Positions 43,945 to 56,294 of a DNA stretch of 64,000 bases are shown piece by piece (positions within the stretch are counted from its first letter, which is position 1; every line of letters begins with the position of its first letter). A program made the position numbers and the translations under genes. Source of the stretch: Portunus trituberculatus (taxonomy: Eukaryota; Arthropoda; Malacostraca; Decapoda; Portunidae); NCBI RefSeq assembly GCF_017591435.1, contig NC_059303.1:9655360-9719359 (forward strand). The letters are read 5' to 3'. Under the pieces are notes generated by a model. It had not been told where the DNA came from. It saw only the letters and a list, made by a program, of their open reading frames with translations, and searched no databases.

Positions 43945-44847
43945 TTGCACCACCACCATCACCACCACCATGTCTACTACCAAAACCATCACCATCACTA
44001 CTAGCACTCCCACTAACACCGCCACCACCACCATCACTGTTGACATTGTAACTATATAACACTAACACCAACGGAAATTTGATAGAGTTGAAGAAAAAAA
44101 TGATAACCTAAGTGTCCACCACCATCACATCTTCCCTCACCGTATCATCACATCATTACAACAGCTTTGCACCATGACTAGCCACGCCACCGCCACATCA
44201 CCACCATCACCACCATCACCATCATCTCGCCGCCGCCTAAACACAGGTCGTCTGGCTCTCAAAAATCGCCCTCTTCAGAACCTACAAATTATCTCTGCTC
44301 TTCGAACCTGCACCATAAGGAAAAAATGGTATTAAATCACACAGTTTATATCATCGTACAATAATCATCGACGAAAGTTAACGTGTATCCCAACACTTAC
44401 ATATAAAATCAGATATCTTCACAGCAACATAAAGAAATAGGAACAAATAATCTTCCACTTTTATATACGAAGCCGTGGTCGAGGGTAGGGCTTCGAACAT
44501 CGGCTGGGAGGAGAGATGGCCGTGGGAGCAAACAATATTTTTGCATGACTTTGAGGCTGATTGGTGGAGGGTGATGGATTACCTGTCATCAAGGGCTGTG
44601 ATTGGACTGCTTTGGCCAATCTTCGACCTAGGAACTTTCGCATCTAGGCCTATAGGAAATCAGCTCATGGTTGCTCTACCCTCTGTTAATTCCTCTCTCC
44701 TTCAGTGACCCATTTTTGAAGCTTTGTCTCCTTAGTTCCTTTGGGGGTTCAATGTGCAGCGGTGGAGTGGAAAAGTATCGATTTCTTCAATATCCAAAAC
44801 TTTTCTTATTACTGAGAAAAACAAACAGTAATTTACCTGTCACTAGT

Positions 44848-44851
<4 letters not shown>

Positions 44852-44933
<82 letters not shown>
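44852..44933. repeat. (GA)n microsatellite
   Basis: 82 bp; purine-rich sequence continues to 45170. Confidence 0.97.
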
Positions 44934-44936
<3 letters not shown>

Positions 44937-46402
44937 ATATATTAAGGAAGGGGAAGTAGAAGCGACATATGAGGGAAGAGAAATATGGAGAAAAAACATG
45001 AATGGGTGCGAGAAAGGAGGAGGGAGAGGTGAAGGGGAGGAAAAAGAGAAGAGAGGGGGCGTGAAGAGAAAGGAAGAGGCGGAGAGAGGAAAGCGGAAAG
45101 CGAGGAAAGGGGAGGAGAATATGGTAGGAAAGGGAGGAGGGAGCAGAAGGAGTGTACGAGAAAGGGGGAATGACTTAGGTTGACGTTGCGAGAACTGTGA
45201 TGAATGACTCTCCTGTTTCCGTGTCCGCCTCCATTACGGTAGTGGACACGCTTAGGACACGCTCTTATGCACCCACCAAGACCACCCCAACCTCTTCCAC
45301 CATTCCTACCAACACAGAACGTCCTCCATTTCCTATTTACTCCACAACACTCACTGGAAATCCCTACATAGTTATCTTTGCTCATTTTCCTTGTACACTC
45401 ATGAGTTCATTGTTCACACTTTACAGATACACACAGTACGTCACTCTTACACCCACAAATCCTCTACACTCTTTTCTTTCACATTTTACTTCTCATATAC
45501 AGACTCCACGGCACTTTCACGCTGAGTCTTGTACATTTATTCCTCACTCTTCACTTTCCTTTGTACTCAAACAGCACTTGTATTTAACCTTCCTAGCCAT
45601 CCATCATTACCTTCTTATATGCTTCTTAATGCACTCATACTATTTCTTTATACTCTTCTCTGCTCACTCTTTGCTCGCTACACGCATGTACTGCCCTCTT
45701 CCTTCCCAAAACACCCTCTAACTCCCACAGTCATCCTTCATACATGACAGGATACTACTTAGTTGTCTGGTTGGATTCTTCAGGCACCACTACTGAGAAA
45801 ATTACATGATGCCTAAGAAACCCACTAAGAGACTCTCAGCTGTATAGAACATCCGGTATCCTATGAGTGATTCTATTGGTTTTCACAAATATTCACTAAG
45901 TTTACAGAATACTACAAGCCTTACAAAACGTCAGTTATTAATGAATGCGACTAAGTTTACGGGACATCGCTAATTAACTCCCCGGGACGCCACCCACCAT
46001 CCAGGACATCCTTAATTTTTCATATCAACTAATGTCTCCAATCAATGACAGCTATTAACCATACAAGTCATTAACTAGACAAGCGTCACGGTACTTTTGT
46101 GGACCTCACTGTTTACACCTCGGTCACTGAAGGTCATCTTGAGACACTGAGGGATGAATGTTAGGTATTTAATGATATCCACGAATATCGACACAACACC
46201 AGAAAAGTAAAACAACAAAATCTCCTTCAAATCGAGTATAAGAAAGATTAATAACACACGAAAATAAACTGTTAAGTATCCTCCTGCAATCGTATTATTT
46301 AAACATGAAGGTTGCCAGTGTTACAAATAGAGCCTAATAATGAAAGCCACAAAACGATGAACTTCCAAAACAACTTAATCTCTCTCATTGCATAACCGCG
46401 GG

Positions 46403-46477
46403 TCAGTGACAGAGCAGACGCCTCGCTCTGTCAGCCAATAACCGTTCACTGCTCGGCGTGGAACAGTCACTCTGCCT
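46403..46477 (-). CDS. Possible third exon of the minus-strand gene
   Basis: After the 46591 donor, the next plausible minus-strand acceptor is CTTATCTTTATTAG at 46478. It opens a phase-matched frame of 24 codons ending TGA, beginning RQSDCSTPSSERLLADRARR. The acceptor is only moderate, and the implied intron (46478-46596) is about 119 bp. The segment overlaps the 9 bp-stem inverted repeat at 46407-46433. It would complete a product of about 70 residues, which is small, so this is a weak suggestion. Confidence 0.1.
   Translation of the reverse strand, partial: RQSDCSTPSSERLLADRARRLLCH
46407..46433. repeat. Inverted repeat, 9 bp arms
   Basis: TGACAGAGC (46407-46415) and its exact complement GCTCTGTCA (46425-46433) with a 9 nt loop. 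Confidence 0.9.
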
Positions 46478-46596
46478 CTAATAAAGATAAGTGCGAGGCC
46501 ATCTATTAGCGGCGACCACGTACTACCCTATATAGGCCTAAAATTAGCTGATATATTAGACGCCATTCACAAGCTGTCACAACAATAACAACTCAC

Positions 46597-46687
46597 CGCC
46601 GCGACCAGAGAGGTGGTGAGCCGTGTAGAGCGTGAGCCTTGTGCCGCCCCGCCTAGAGGCCACAGCTCCCACCCCCTTCCTTCCATC
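46597..46687 (-). CDS. Candidate second exon of the minus-strand gene
   Basis: The minus-strand acceptor is a clean pyrimidine run (CTCATCATTCTCTCTCGTCACTCGTAG) and the donor is GCG|GTGAGT. The first base completes the split codon left by 47284-47336, and 30 codons then stay open: MEGRGWELWPLGGAAQGSRS, then a Thr/Leu/Ala-rich end. The exon is GC-rich and contains several CpGs. At least one other frame is also open, so the reading depends on the link to the start exon. The peptide is not recognised. An alternative is a 5' untranslated exon of a gene running further left. Confidence 0.25.
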
Positions 46688-47283
46688 CTACGAGTGACGA
46701 GAGAGAATGATGAGGGTGATGAGGGTGCAATACCAGAGAATTGGTTGCGTAGTGTGGAAGATATGACTGATAGAAAAGTTGGATAAATCAGGGAGTGAGA
46801 ACAAGGGATATGTAAAGGGGAGAAGCTAACGTCAGGCTCTTATTGCTTCTACGAGAGACGAGGGAAAGTGAGGTGAGAGTTCAATACCAGACATGTTCAG
46901 GGTATAATGAAATATATGCCAATGGTTTTAAAGATTAATAATGAAGTGGCTTAATTGATAGGAACGAGGGGAGTGTTGCTATGTAAAAGGGAAAAGGAAG
47001 GCTTGATAATGTGTAAAAAAAAAAAAGCTCAATGTCAGAAAAGTTTTGATATAGGTGAAGAATACTTGTGAGAGTAACAAAACAAAACAATGAAATCGAA
47101 AAAAAAAAAATACGGAAAAGTCGGAATTAAGTAAAAAATAAGCAAAGGAAGGAGTTAAGGTCGATATTGGTAGTTTTAAAGATCTCTCTAAAAAAAAAAA
47201 GGAAGGTAAGAATGGTTGGAAGTACTGGCGAATCAACAACCAGGTAACATGACAAGACAAAGATGTGTGACAAATGTACTTAC

Positions 47284-47336
47284 CTTCTACTGGACGAGGC
47301 GAAGACGGCGGCGTGGTCCAGGAGGAAGCGGTTCAT
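47284..47336 (-). CDS. Candidate start exon of a minus-strand gene
   Basis: On the minus strand an ATG, preceded in frame by TGA TGA, opens 17 codons (MNRFLLDHAAVFASSSR) plus two bases. They end exactly at AAG|GTAAGT, a perfect donor. Of the 16 codons after Met, 14 end in G or C, while the flanks on both sides are AT-rich. No AG dinucleotide occurs in the 60 bases upstream, so this is not an internal exon with a nearby acceptor. The peptide is mildly hydrophobic but too short to call a signal or targeting sequence. The next exon is proposed at 46597-46687, 596 bp downstream, in compatible phase. The bases before ATG (TCC) are a weak translation context. Confidence 0.3.
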
Positions 47337-48142
47337 GGATCATCATAATTATTAGTTTTATTCATTTAGAACATCGTTAAATTATTTATTACAAGCAATT
47401 TGTAAGCAAAAGTAGCAAGAGATTACAGTTATAATTTTGTTAGCTGTTCCATTAACGGTTTTCAGTTCGGCTGAGCACAGTTCAGTCTAATTTGCTTAGG
47501 GAATTAGCTGTGGTTCTCTTGGTGACCCAGCCATAATTTATAATTTATCTATACATAAAACCTATGTAGAGATGAAAAGATACACCTCTCTCTCTCTCTC
47601 ACTCGCAAATAAAGGACGGCAAAGTTCTCAATATGGTACAGGATCCCAAGAGTCTGTTGGCGTAGGGAGAGCTGTGGTTCTGACTGTGAAATAGCTGAGC
47701 TGGGACTGTTGTGGAATAGTTTGTGCCTAAATTAAAAGAAATATGTGAACATTTATGTATAAACAAACATCAGTATGATACAAGAAAAATAGCAATGTGG
47801 TCAAGCCCACAGTCTGTCTTTCTCCTACTTTATTTCCCCCCTTCTCTTCCCACAAACTTTCTCTCTTAGCTAGTGTTTCCTTTTTCTTCACCCGCCTTAA
47901 AAAAAAAAATCTACGCCAAGCCTTTATTTGTTCTAGATATTCGTCAGTCAACTAATCTCGTATCACTGCACGAATGTATGAAGTGTTTGTGTCACTGTTT
48001 ATTTATCGTACTTTGGCTTCTAATGCTGGTTTGCGGTGTGGTGAACAAGAGTAGGTAGTTTTATTATTTATTTGTGTCATTGTTCTCTTTTTCTCTGTCT
48101 ATCTGTCAATTAGTCAATCTGCTTGTCTGTCTTTTCGTCTGT

Positions 48143-48300
<158 letters not shown>

Positions 48301-48348
48301 TTCCGGCTCGTTCGCCCCGCCACCTCGGCAAGAGACGGTTTTGTAGCC

Positions 48349-48720
48349 ATGTCACCAGAGCGAAACATCAAAGTTCTCCACGGGGAAAAGTTAGGCCAGG
48401 AGCCCCCGAAGTTTCTGATTAATGACCTCAGGGCACCTCACTCTTTCTCTGTCCGGGCCAGGTCATGCGAGAGTGGCCCAGCCTTGGTGAGCTGGCGGCG
48501 GGAAGAGGAGGAGGAGGAGGAGGAGGAAGGGGGAGGAAGAGGAGGAGGAGGAAGTACTGGAGAGGCAGCAGGGTCAGGACTAAATGGAGCATTGTTGAGA
48601 ATTACGTGTAATCAGAGGGAGAGGCAGGTGGAGGAGGACGCAGGGGCAGGGAGGCCATCTTGCCGTGGTGATGAGGAGATAAAACAGGAGGGTGATCGTG
48701 ACTGCGAGGACTCGGCTTGA
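48349..48720 (+). CDS. Unassigned 123-residue open frame
   Basis: An ATG with G at -3 opens 123 codons ending TGA. The first 50 residues start MSPERNIKVLHGEKLGQEPP and contain no repeat. A poly-Glu/Gly block encoded by (GGA)n at 48501-48552 follows, then a charged tail with CNQRERQVEEDAGAG. The frame begins only 50 bases after a 150 bp (CT)n tract, and a homeodomain-type site (TGATTAATGA, 48416-48425) lies inside it. That makes an untranslated regulatory island at least as likely as a gene. Confidence 0.12.
   Translation: MSPERNIKVLHGEKLGQEPPKFLINDLRAPHSFSVRARSCESGPALVSWRREEEEEEEEEGGGRGGGGSTGEAAGSGLNGALLRITCNQRERQVEEDAGAGRPSCRGDEEIKQEGDRDCEDSA
48416..48425 (+). promoter_or_regulatory. TGATTAATGA Hox/Exd-type site
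   Basis: Exact 10-mer within the GC-rich block after the 48.2 kb (CT)n tract; first of three plus-strand copies in 2.9 kb. Confidence 0.3.
48501..48552. repeat. Imperfect (GGA)n
   Basis: Two GGA runs split by GGGGGAGGAAGA. Confidence 0.9.
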
Positions 48721-49565
48721 TAACGCAGGAGGAAGGGAATTAAGACCCATTGTGCTGCGCTTTACTTCTCGGTGTGTCAGTAAACTGTGGTAAGTGGAAT
48801 GATTTTGTACCGATTAAGTTATATAATATTTTCAGGTTTGATAAAATTTGGATGAGTATATTTGAACGTGAATATTCTTTTCTTGATTCGTAAAGGAGCT
48901 GAAATTGCACTTCAAGGATAAATACAAAAATGATGTTAAAGTAATGTGTCGAGTATTTCTTCTTCATTACAAACACAATGGAAAGCAGAGCATCGGGGTA
49001 TTGCATTTGGTAATATAACTGAATGTGTTAAGTCACATTTAGAGTGGCGGTAACTGTGCTTCTTGAGTCTCCTAGCGAGTCGTATATGTGACTGTAGGAA
49101 AGACAAGGACAGAGGATTCAAAATTTTTCCATTAAAGATTTGTTTTCATACGAGACGAAAATAAAGAAAATATAAAACTTTGGATACATTTTCATTAGAC
49201 ATTCAAAAAATATATTCGTTTATTAATTGATTGATTAATTAATTGCTTTATTTTTTGTGTATTTTTGGTCATTAATCTTCATTCGATTGCTTTATTTGCA
49301 TTCTTTTCTGACTCTGCCATCAGTTCCACTTTATATGTGCCTGAAAAGACAAGTGACGGGCGGGAGTGACGGTCAGTGGAGGAAAGAAGGAGGAGGAGGA
49401 GGAGGAAGATGGGTAGTGGTGGTATGAGAAGCACGCTACACAACACATGGCTTTGTGGAGGAAAACAAGAGTCGCAGGAAGTGACACCTCGGTGGCGATG
49501 GCGCGAGGTCACCAGCTGGCTACTGAGGTCAGGGGAGGTCATCACTGCTAGGTAAAGGAGGGAGG

Positions 49566-49567
<2 letters not shown>

Positions 49568-49641
<74 letters not shown>
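49568..49641. repeat. (GA)n microsatellite
   Basis: 74 bp between GGGA-rich flanks. Confidence 0.97.
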
Positions 49642-49645
<4 letters not shown>

Positions 49646-49703
49646 GCGAGAGTGAGGGAAGTAGAGGGAGGGAGGGAAGGAAGGAGAGTCGGAGCACCTG
49701 GCC

Positions 49704-49713
49704 TGATTAATGA
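49704..49713 (+). promoter_or_regulatory. TGATTAATGA Hox/Exd-type site, extended 16-mer
   Basis: Lies in CCTGATTAATGATGTC (49702-49717), a 16-mer repeated exactly at 51273-51288. Confidence 0.35.
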
Positions 49714-50014
49714 TGTCAGCGGGTGTTAGAGGTGTGGGCAGACTTCATGCTTTGCAGTAGCTGATGTGCCTCGCTTAACTTATCAATTTGGCAATGAATC
49801 GAAGCTCGTTGTTGTCTTTATCCGTTACGTACAGGTGTTCCCTCCCCGGCCTCACTCTTGTCTGGGGAGGAATGACAATGGTTACGTGCCCTTCGTCAGG
49901 TTAATGAAGACATCGGCTCGGCTTTGTAGCATGTGATCGCCTCTCTTCGATATTTTGGTCATGTTATTTTGTAATTTAGTGCTCGATCGATTTGTCTCAT
50001 GTGCGTTAGTTTAT

Positions 50015-50015
<1 letters not shown>

Positions 50016-50083
<68 letters not shown>
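50016..50083. repeat. (GT)n microsatellite
   Basis: 68 bp; complementary to the (CA)n arm 90 bp downstream. Confidence 0.97.
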
Positions 50084-50085
<2 letters not shown>

Positions 50086-50172
50086 TTTCTTTCGTGATGT
50101 TTATTTTATTTCGCTCCTTTATATTTACTGTCCATTTTAGACACGGCAGGACATCAGGCCGCTTCACCTGAT

Positions 50173-50391
<219 letters not shown>

Positions 50392-50869
50392 CAAGTATCA
50401 TAACCAACATACTTAACCAACACCACACTTAGACACACAATCCATGCTTAAAGAAAATATAATAGTAAAAAAAAACGATCACTGCAGGATTTAGGCTTCA
50501 GTTGTCCTGCACGGTATCGACGTTAATTAATCTCGTGTGTCGCCCCTTCGTGCTTCGCCCTTGTTACGCTGCTGCTGCCCTCAGGATAGATGTCGCAAGG
50601 CTAGATGAAGTGATGAATGGTCTCTTCAATAAGGCCCACCAGTAATTAACACAATAGACGACTTAATTAGACTCCCAGTTGACGTTACAGGGTGTGGTGT
50701 CTTGTTTTTTTTTATGCAATGTTTATGAAAGAAATTTACACCCATATTTACACAGCCCCCATGCACCTTCCTCTTCTCCTGGCGGGAAGGGGAAACTGTA
50801 TGTAAGGGGAGGAAGATGGGAAAGAGAAGAAGAGCAGCTATGGGATGGGAGGATGAGAAGGAGGAGATA

Positions 50870-50950
50870 GGAGGAGGAGGAGGAGGAGGAGGAGGAGGAG
50901 GAGGAGGAGGAGGAGGAGGAGGAGGAGGAGGAGGAGGAGGAGGAGGAGGT
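50870..50950. repeat. (GGA)n microsatellite
   Basis: 81 bp, pure. Confidence 0.97.
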
Positions 50951-51126
50951 AGAGGAAGAAGAGAGTGATGGGTTATATTGAAGAAGAAAGCAGGAAGAGA
51001 GGGTGTTGAACATGAGGAAGGAGGAGGAGGAGGAGGAGAAGGAAGAGGAAGAGGAGAAGGAGGACACGAGCCATAGAAAGGAAAGGAGCAGGAAGGGAGA
51101 ATGTTGGGGGTGGAGTACGAGAACGA

Positions 51127-51187
51127 GGAGGAGGAATAGGAGGAGGAGGAGGAGGAGGAGGAGGAGGAGGAGGAGGAGGAGGAGGAG
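51127..51187. repeat. (GGA)n microsatellite
   Basis: 61 bp, one ATA break; another imperfect run lies at 51015-51062. Confidence 0.95.
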
Positions 51188-51274
51188 AGGAGAGAGGGTG
51201 ATGAAGGGAGGAAGGGGGGGTCAGGTTCCGGGGTGTGTTGGGTCAGGCGGGGTCGGCGGTGCCAGCAGCATCCC

Positions 51275-51284
51275 TGATTAATGA
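51275..51284 (+). promoter_or_regulatory. TGATTAATGA Hox/Exd-type site, extended 16-mer
   Basis: Second copy of the exact 16-mer CCTGATTAATGATGTC, 1.57 kb from the first. The sequence outside the 16-mer differs, so this is not an obvious segmental duplication. Confidence 0.35.
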
Positions 51285-51494
51285 TGTCTGCCTCCCACCC
51301 TCCCCTCGATGATGGTAGCACACCCCTCTACCTCCCTTCTCTCTCTCCCCTCTCCCCTCTCACCCGCTTCCCCTCACCCTGCTTCTTCCCCTCACTCCCT
51401 TATCTTCTTCTGCCCTCACTCCTTACCTCTGCCTTCCCCTTGCCTTCCTTCCATCCTGTATATTTTTATTTTATTTTGTTTTCTTGTGTGGATT

Positions 51495-51618
<124 letters not shown>

Positions 51619-51673
51619 TTATCACTGATTTATATTCTGCTCTCTTTATCTTGTCTTTTCCTCTCTTTCATTT

Positions 51674-51746
51674 CCTCCTCCTCCTCCTCCTCCTCCTCCT
51701 CCTCCTCCTCCTCCTCCTCCTCCTCCTCCTCCTCCTCCTCCTCCTC
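51674..51746. repeat. (CTC)n microsatellite
   Basis: 73 bp. Confidence 0.97.
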
Positions 51747-52075
51747 ACGGCAGGCCTTTCCTCTGTTCAGTCCTATACGACTTTTTTTTTCTTATATATC
51801 TGTCCCTCCATCTCATTTTTTTATCATGTTTCCCTCTCATCTCATCCTTCTCCAGTTTTTCTCCTTTCACCCCTCAGTCCAGCGCACACGTTCTCCTTTT
51901 TTTTTCCTGTTCGCCCCTTGTTGCCTTGTCTTTTTGTTATAAATATTTATATCTCCTCTGCGTGTTTCAATCTCTTTTTTTTTTATCGTCATTCTTATTT
52001 TTCAAGCTGGACTTCTGTCTGTCTTTGTCTGGAATTCTGTCTCTCTTTGTCTCGTTGACTTTCTCTACTCCTTTT

Positions 52076-52077
<2 letters not shown>

Positions 52078-52161
<84 letters not shown>
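52078..52161. repeat. (CT)n microsatellite
   Basis: 84 bp. Confidence 0.97.
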
Positions 52162-52164
<3 letters not shown>

Positions 52165-52433
52165 ATTTTCCTCTTTATTTTCTTTTAACTTGGAAGAAAA
52201 ACGTAAAAAGAAAGTACAAGGAATGAGTATGAAGAAAGATGAATAACTTTTTATTAGGGAATGTACTTTGTAATGATTTTTTCTTGATAATTAATATTGA
52301 AAATCAGCGCTGCTTTTGAAATTAGGTCAGCGGTGTAACTGATATTCAACTCATGGAACTAGAAGGAGGTAATTATTCAGTATCCAGCAATCATACGAAT
52401 TTTCATGTAAATTATTAAAATAAACACACCACC

Positions 52434-52552
<119 letters not shown>

Positions 52553-52683
52553 TCGAACAACTGATGTTTTTTGTTTCTTTATTTTGTTGGAGAATGTGCA
52601 AGTTTACTTTGTCTTGAATACAATCCATTTAGTATTTTCCCGCAGTTATAAGTTCATGTTCTGTGCTGGCCTGTGTGCTGATG

Positions 52684-52788
52684 TTTGGTGTAGCCCTGTG
52701 TGGTGTAGCCCCGTGTGGTGCAGCTTCGTGTGGCGCAGTCCTGTGTGGTGCAGCCTTGCGTGGTGCTGGAGTGTGTGGTGCAGCCCGT
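52684..52788 (+). repeat. 15 bp minisatellite, seven units
   Basis: Units start at 52684 and every 15 bp after, consensus TGTGGTGCAGCCCTG. All three plus frames stay open and read as five-residue repeats (VWCSP, CGAAL or close variants). Confidence 0.92.
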
Positions 52789-53340
52789 CTCTTACTTGTG
52801 CCCGGCGTGTGTCGTCACGTTCACAGCCCCGGGCTGCTGGACTTACTTTAATAGTCTGCTGACTTTAATTTTTTTCATGTCTATCTATTTACTCAGAATT
52901 TCTGTTAATTAAGGCTTGGTGGACTGACGAGCCAGTCATTCATTGCTCCTTTCCTCTCCAGTATTTTAAGCTTCGGCAAATATTAATTTCCTCACCTCAA
53001 TGCTGAATGTTGAAAGTCTCCTTTCACCGACACTAAAATAATCGTGTTAATGTTGCTGCTAGAAATATGCTCAGAAATATTCAGGCTGAGTTTTTTTCAG
53101 CAATTAATTGACTTGTCGTTTCCTTTTGAAAGAAGGGCTATTCAAAGTGAAAACCTGTATTAAAAATTAATAGCATGTGCCGGGTTTTAATGGCCAGCAA
53201 TACACTACCAGACGAAATGCATGTAATTCCATGTATTGTTCCAGCCAACAATTAACTGTTGCCGAATTATCCAGTTGATATGATCGTGTGGTGTCGCGGA
53301 AACTCCATTACTTAAACTGTAAAAAGCCAGTATGAAGGGA

Positions 53341-53447
<107 letters not shown>

Positions 53448-53619
53448 GAGGTGGGGGGGAGGTGAGGGGAGGCAAGAGGGCGATAACAATACATGGCTAC
53501 TGTGGGTGGAGGAAACACACACTTGGTCATCTAGATTTTCTTGTGTGCGTATGTTTCGCTCGACGATTCCATGTTCTTTCCAGCAGTGTTCTCTCTTATT
53601 GTACTTATTTGTACTTAGC

Positions 53620-53719
<100 letters not shown>

Positions 53720-53914
53720 GCTGTTCGCCCAAAAAAGTCAGCACGATCTCACTTATTTCTCGTGCATGTTTGGGTCACGCGTTCGGAGTGGCGCGTCATG
53801 GAGATATTAATGATGGAGGCAGCCGGCCGTGCAGTGGGGAGGGACGAGGGGCAGAGGGGTGGAGGTAAGGGAGGGAGGGAACGATGGGAGGGGAACGGGA
53901 GAAGCAAAGGGAAG

Positions 53915-53917
<3 letters not shown>

Positions 53918-53990
<73 letters not shown>
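53918..53990. repeat. (GA)n microsatellite
   Basis: 73 bp. Confidence 0.97.
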
Positions 53991-53993
<3 letters not shown>

Positions 53994-55583
53994 AGGGGGA
54001 GAAACTGAAGGGCAAGGGATTAAAAAAAAAGACGTAGGAAGGAAGGGGGTGAAGGAGAAAAATATTTTGGTCTTTGGCAGGGACATCACAAGTTACTTTT
54101 GCCTCCATAGCACTCCTGTCCTTTGTTGTGGCTCGGCTTTGTGGCTCTAATGGAGTTGTCGGAGACGGGAGGCTGTTTGTGCAAGCGTTTGTGTCGCCCT
54201 AGAAGAGTTACTGGAGAAACGAAAGGAGGGTGTTCGTGAAATGATAGGAACACCGAGAGAATTATGTGTGTGACTCACGAATGGTCGATACAAATGTAGT
54301 GTTTAGTTTCTGTTTTGGCTGGTGGGAATATAATCGTGTTAGTGTCTTTGCTGAATAAGTGTATGCAATTAAGAACGATGCTAAATGAGTACACAGCAAA
54401 ACAAAAATCAAGTTCATTGCTAACTTAGAAAAGCGGAGAGGAATGTAGCTTTTGTATATGAACCAGAAACTGTACCTTTTTGACATTTTGAACAGATATG
54501 AGCGCTGTTTTTCGTATGTAGGTTCGTTTTGTTAATGGTATGGTAGGTTTATTGAGCTGTAGTTTCTTATTCCAGTGGTGCATTGTGTTTGTGCGCTTTT
54601 GAGACAGATGGTGAGTAGTATGGTTTCAAATACTAGTTCTTTTTCTATAGTGAGAGATAATTCAAAGTTAGTTTTCTATATTTTTGAATTATAATTATGG
54701 CGCGTGTAGAGAAACAAGCATATATAAAGTAAAAAATATCATCAACAACTGTATCCATGAAGTTTCTCTGATTTTAGTGATTCATTCGATTTGCTTCACG
54801 GTAATATATCGTTTAAAACAACTAATATGACCTCTTGCCGATGACTGACTTTGTGGCTTTATATTGAACAAGTTATTCACACTGCATAAGCAAGTCATCA
54901 TCCAGAAGAAAGGAAAATAGAAAGGAATAAGACAACGGTTCGACATTGGTGATATTTTCTTTGCTGGGAAAATGGCGAAGGAAAGTATCAACAAGTAAAG
55001 CTCTGAGTTCCTGGGTGACTGTGGCTTCTTCCTCCTGCTGCACCTTAGCCCCGTCATGTCCGTCCAACCTCCCCTTCCTCGCTTTCCCCGGGGTGCTCGC
55101 TCCTCCCTTGGGCACGCCGCTCCCCTGGTTATTGGACGGGACCCAATCAACCTAACTGGATTAGTCAACTCCGGGGGTGGTCTGTAACTCTGATCAGCCT
55201 TCCCCTCTCTTTACCCTTTCCCCCTCCCCCTCCCCTCTCCCATTGACAACCCTTCCCTCACCCTTTCCTCCCCTCAATACCTTAGCCTCTCTAACCCTTA
55301 CTCTCTCCCTCAGACTTCCTCCCTCCTCTCCATTCACCCTTTCCCCTTCCTCCACCTCTCCATTTTTCCCCTCACCCTACCTCCCCTAATCCCTTAGTAT
55401 CATACCATGCACGCGGTCTCTCTCCTTTCTCTTTCTCTCCCTCTTTCTCTCCTTATTTCTCTTACTCAGCTCTGTTGAAATTGATATATCGAGGAATAAA
55501 TTTTGTGGCAAGGAACTGAGTGCTAATGCCGAGGAAAGGAACAAGAGAGAATAAGTTACTCTACCTAATAATTCAACTATAAC

Positions 55584-55584
<1 letters not shown>
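53991..55584. other. Unique sequence
   Basis: AT-rich at 54240-54870. The 54873-55115 minus-strand frame is protein-like (VTQELRALLVDTFLRHF) but lacks ATG and splice support. Pyrimidine-rich at 55190-55460. Confidence 0.4.

Positions 55585-55641
<57 letters not shown>
55585..55641. repeat. (GA)n microsatellite
   Basis: 57 bp. Confidence 0.97.
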
Positions 55642-55643
<2 letters not shown>

Positions 55644-56135
55644 ATCTGTGCCCATATGGATTGAATTGAAAGATTAGGCAAATGTCGATGTGCAACTTTG
55701 TAACATAGAAGCGTGGACAGTTTATCATTATTAATCATCGCATGTTGTATTTATTGTGTTGCCAATTTATTTGTACTCTCTTTGTGCTTCATCTTAAGTC
55801 AGCTACGTGTGTGTGCTTGTGTATGCGTTTTTGCTTTGATATTTTTTTTCGTTTTCTAAATTATCGTCTTCTTGTTTCCTATAATGTTACTTGTGTGTAT
55901 GTTTTTTGAGGCATTGAACTCAATTTCGCTTTTAATGGTTTTCCCGAATTATGCAGACTTCACTAATATTTCACTAATTAAGGAAGCACTGCGGAAGTTG
56001 AGCTTTAGCATATAGGAGAAGATGAATAAGAGGTTAGAGGGGATTGATTGCTGGAAGGAATGGGAGATGAGAGAAGGAGCATTCGATGGTTAGATTAAGA
56101 AGTAAGTAGTAAAGGCTTTGTCGACATCATTCTTA

Positions 56136-56294
56136 TTTCTGCAAGATATTTATTTCTACAAGCTATACATTTCTACAAGCTATACATTTCTGCAAGATAT
56201 ATATTTCTACAAGCTATACATTTCTACAAGCTATACATTTCTACAAGCTATACATTCTTATTTCTACAAGCTATACATTTCTACAAGCTATACA
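56136..56294 (+). repeat. 17 bp minisatellite, nine units
   Basis: Unit TTTCTACAAGCTATACA. Units 1-7 run 56136-56254, then a 6 bp insert, then units 8-9 to 56294. Units 1 and 4 share the same variants (CTG, GATAT), hinting at duplication of a three-unit block. Because 17 is not a multiple of three, an open frame (56118-56441) repeats every 17 residues. Confidence 0.95.

Larger units (their letters stand above)
42926..44851. other. Unique sequence around the CCA block
   Basis: A GC-rich island (43020-43260) and an 83-codon unassigned frame at 43346-43597 without ATG (VSSGSISGLSVVSLRLAAQK). Triplet-rich at 43850-44230. Confidence 0.4.

Noticed and set aside
45197..45721. 174-codon frame without simple repeats
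   Set aside because: The strand is G-poor, which removes TAG/TGA. The Ser/Thr/Leu/Phe-rich peptide is as expected from composition and no splice or homology support exists.
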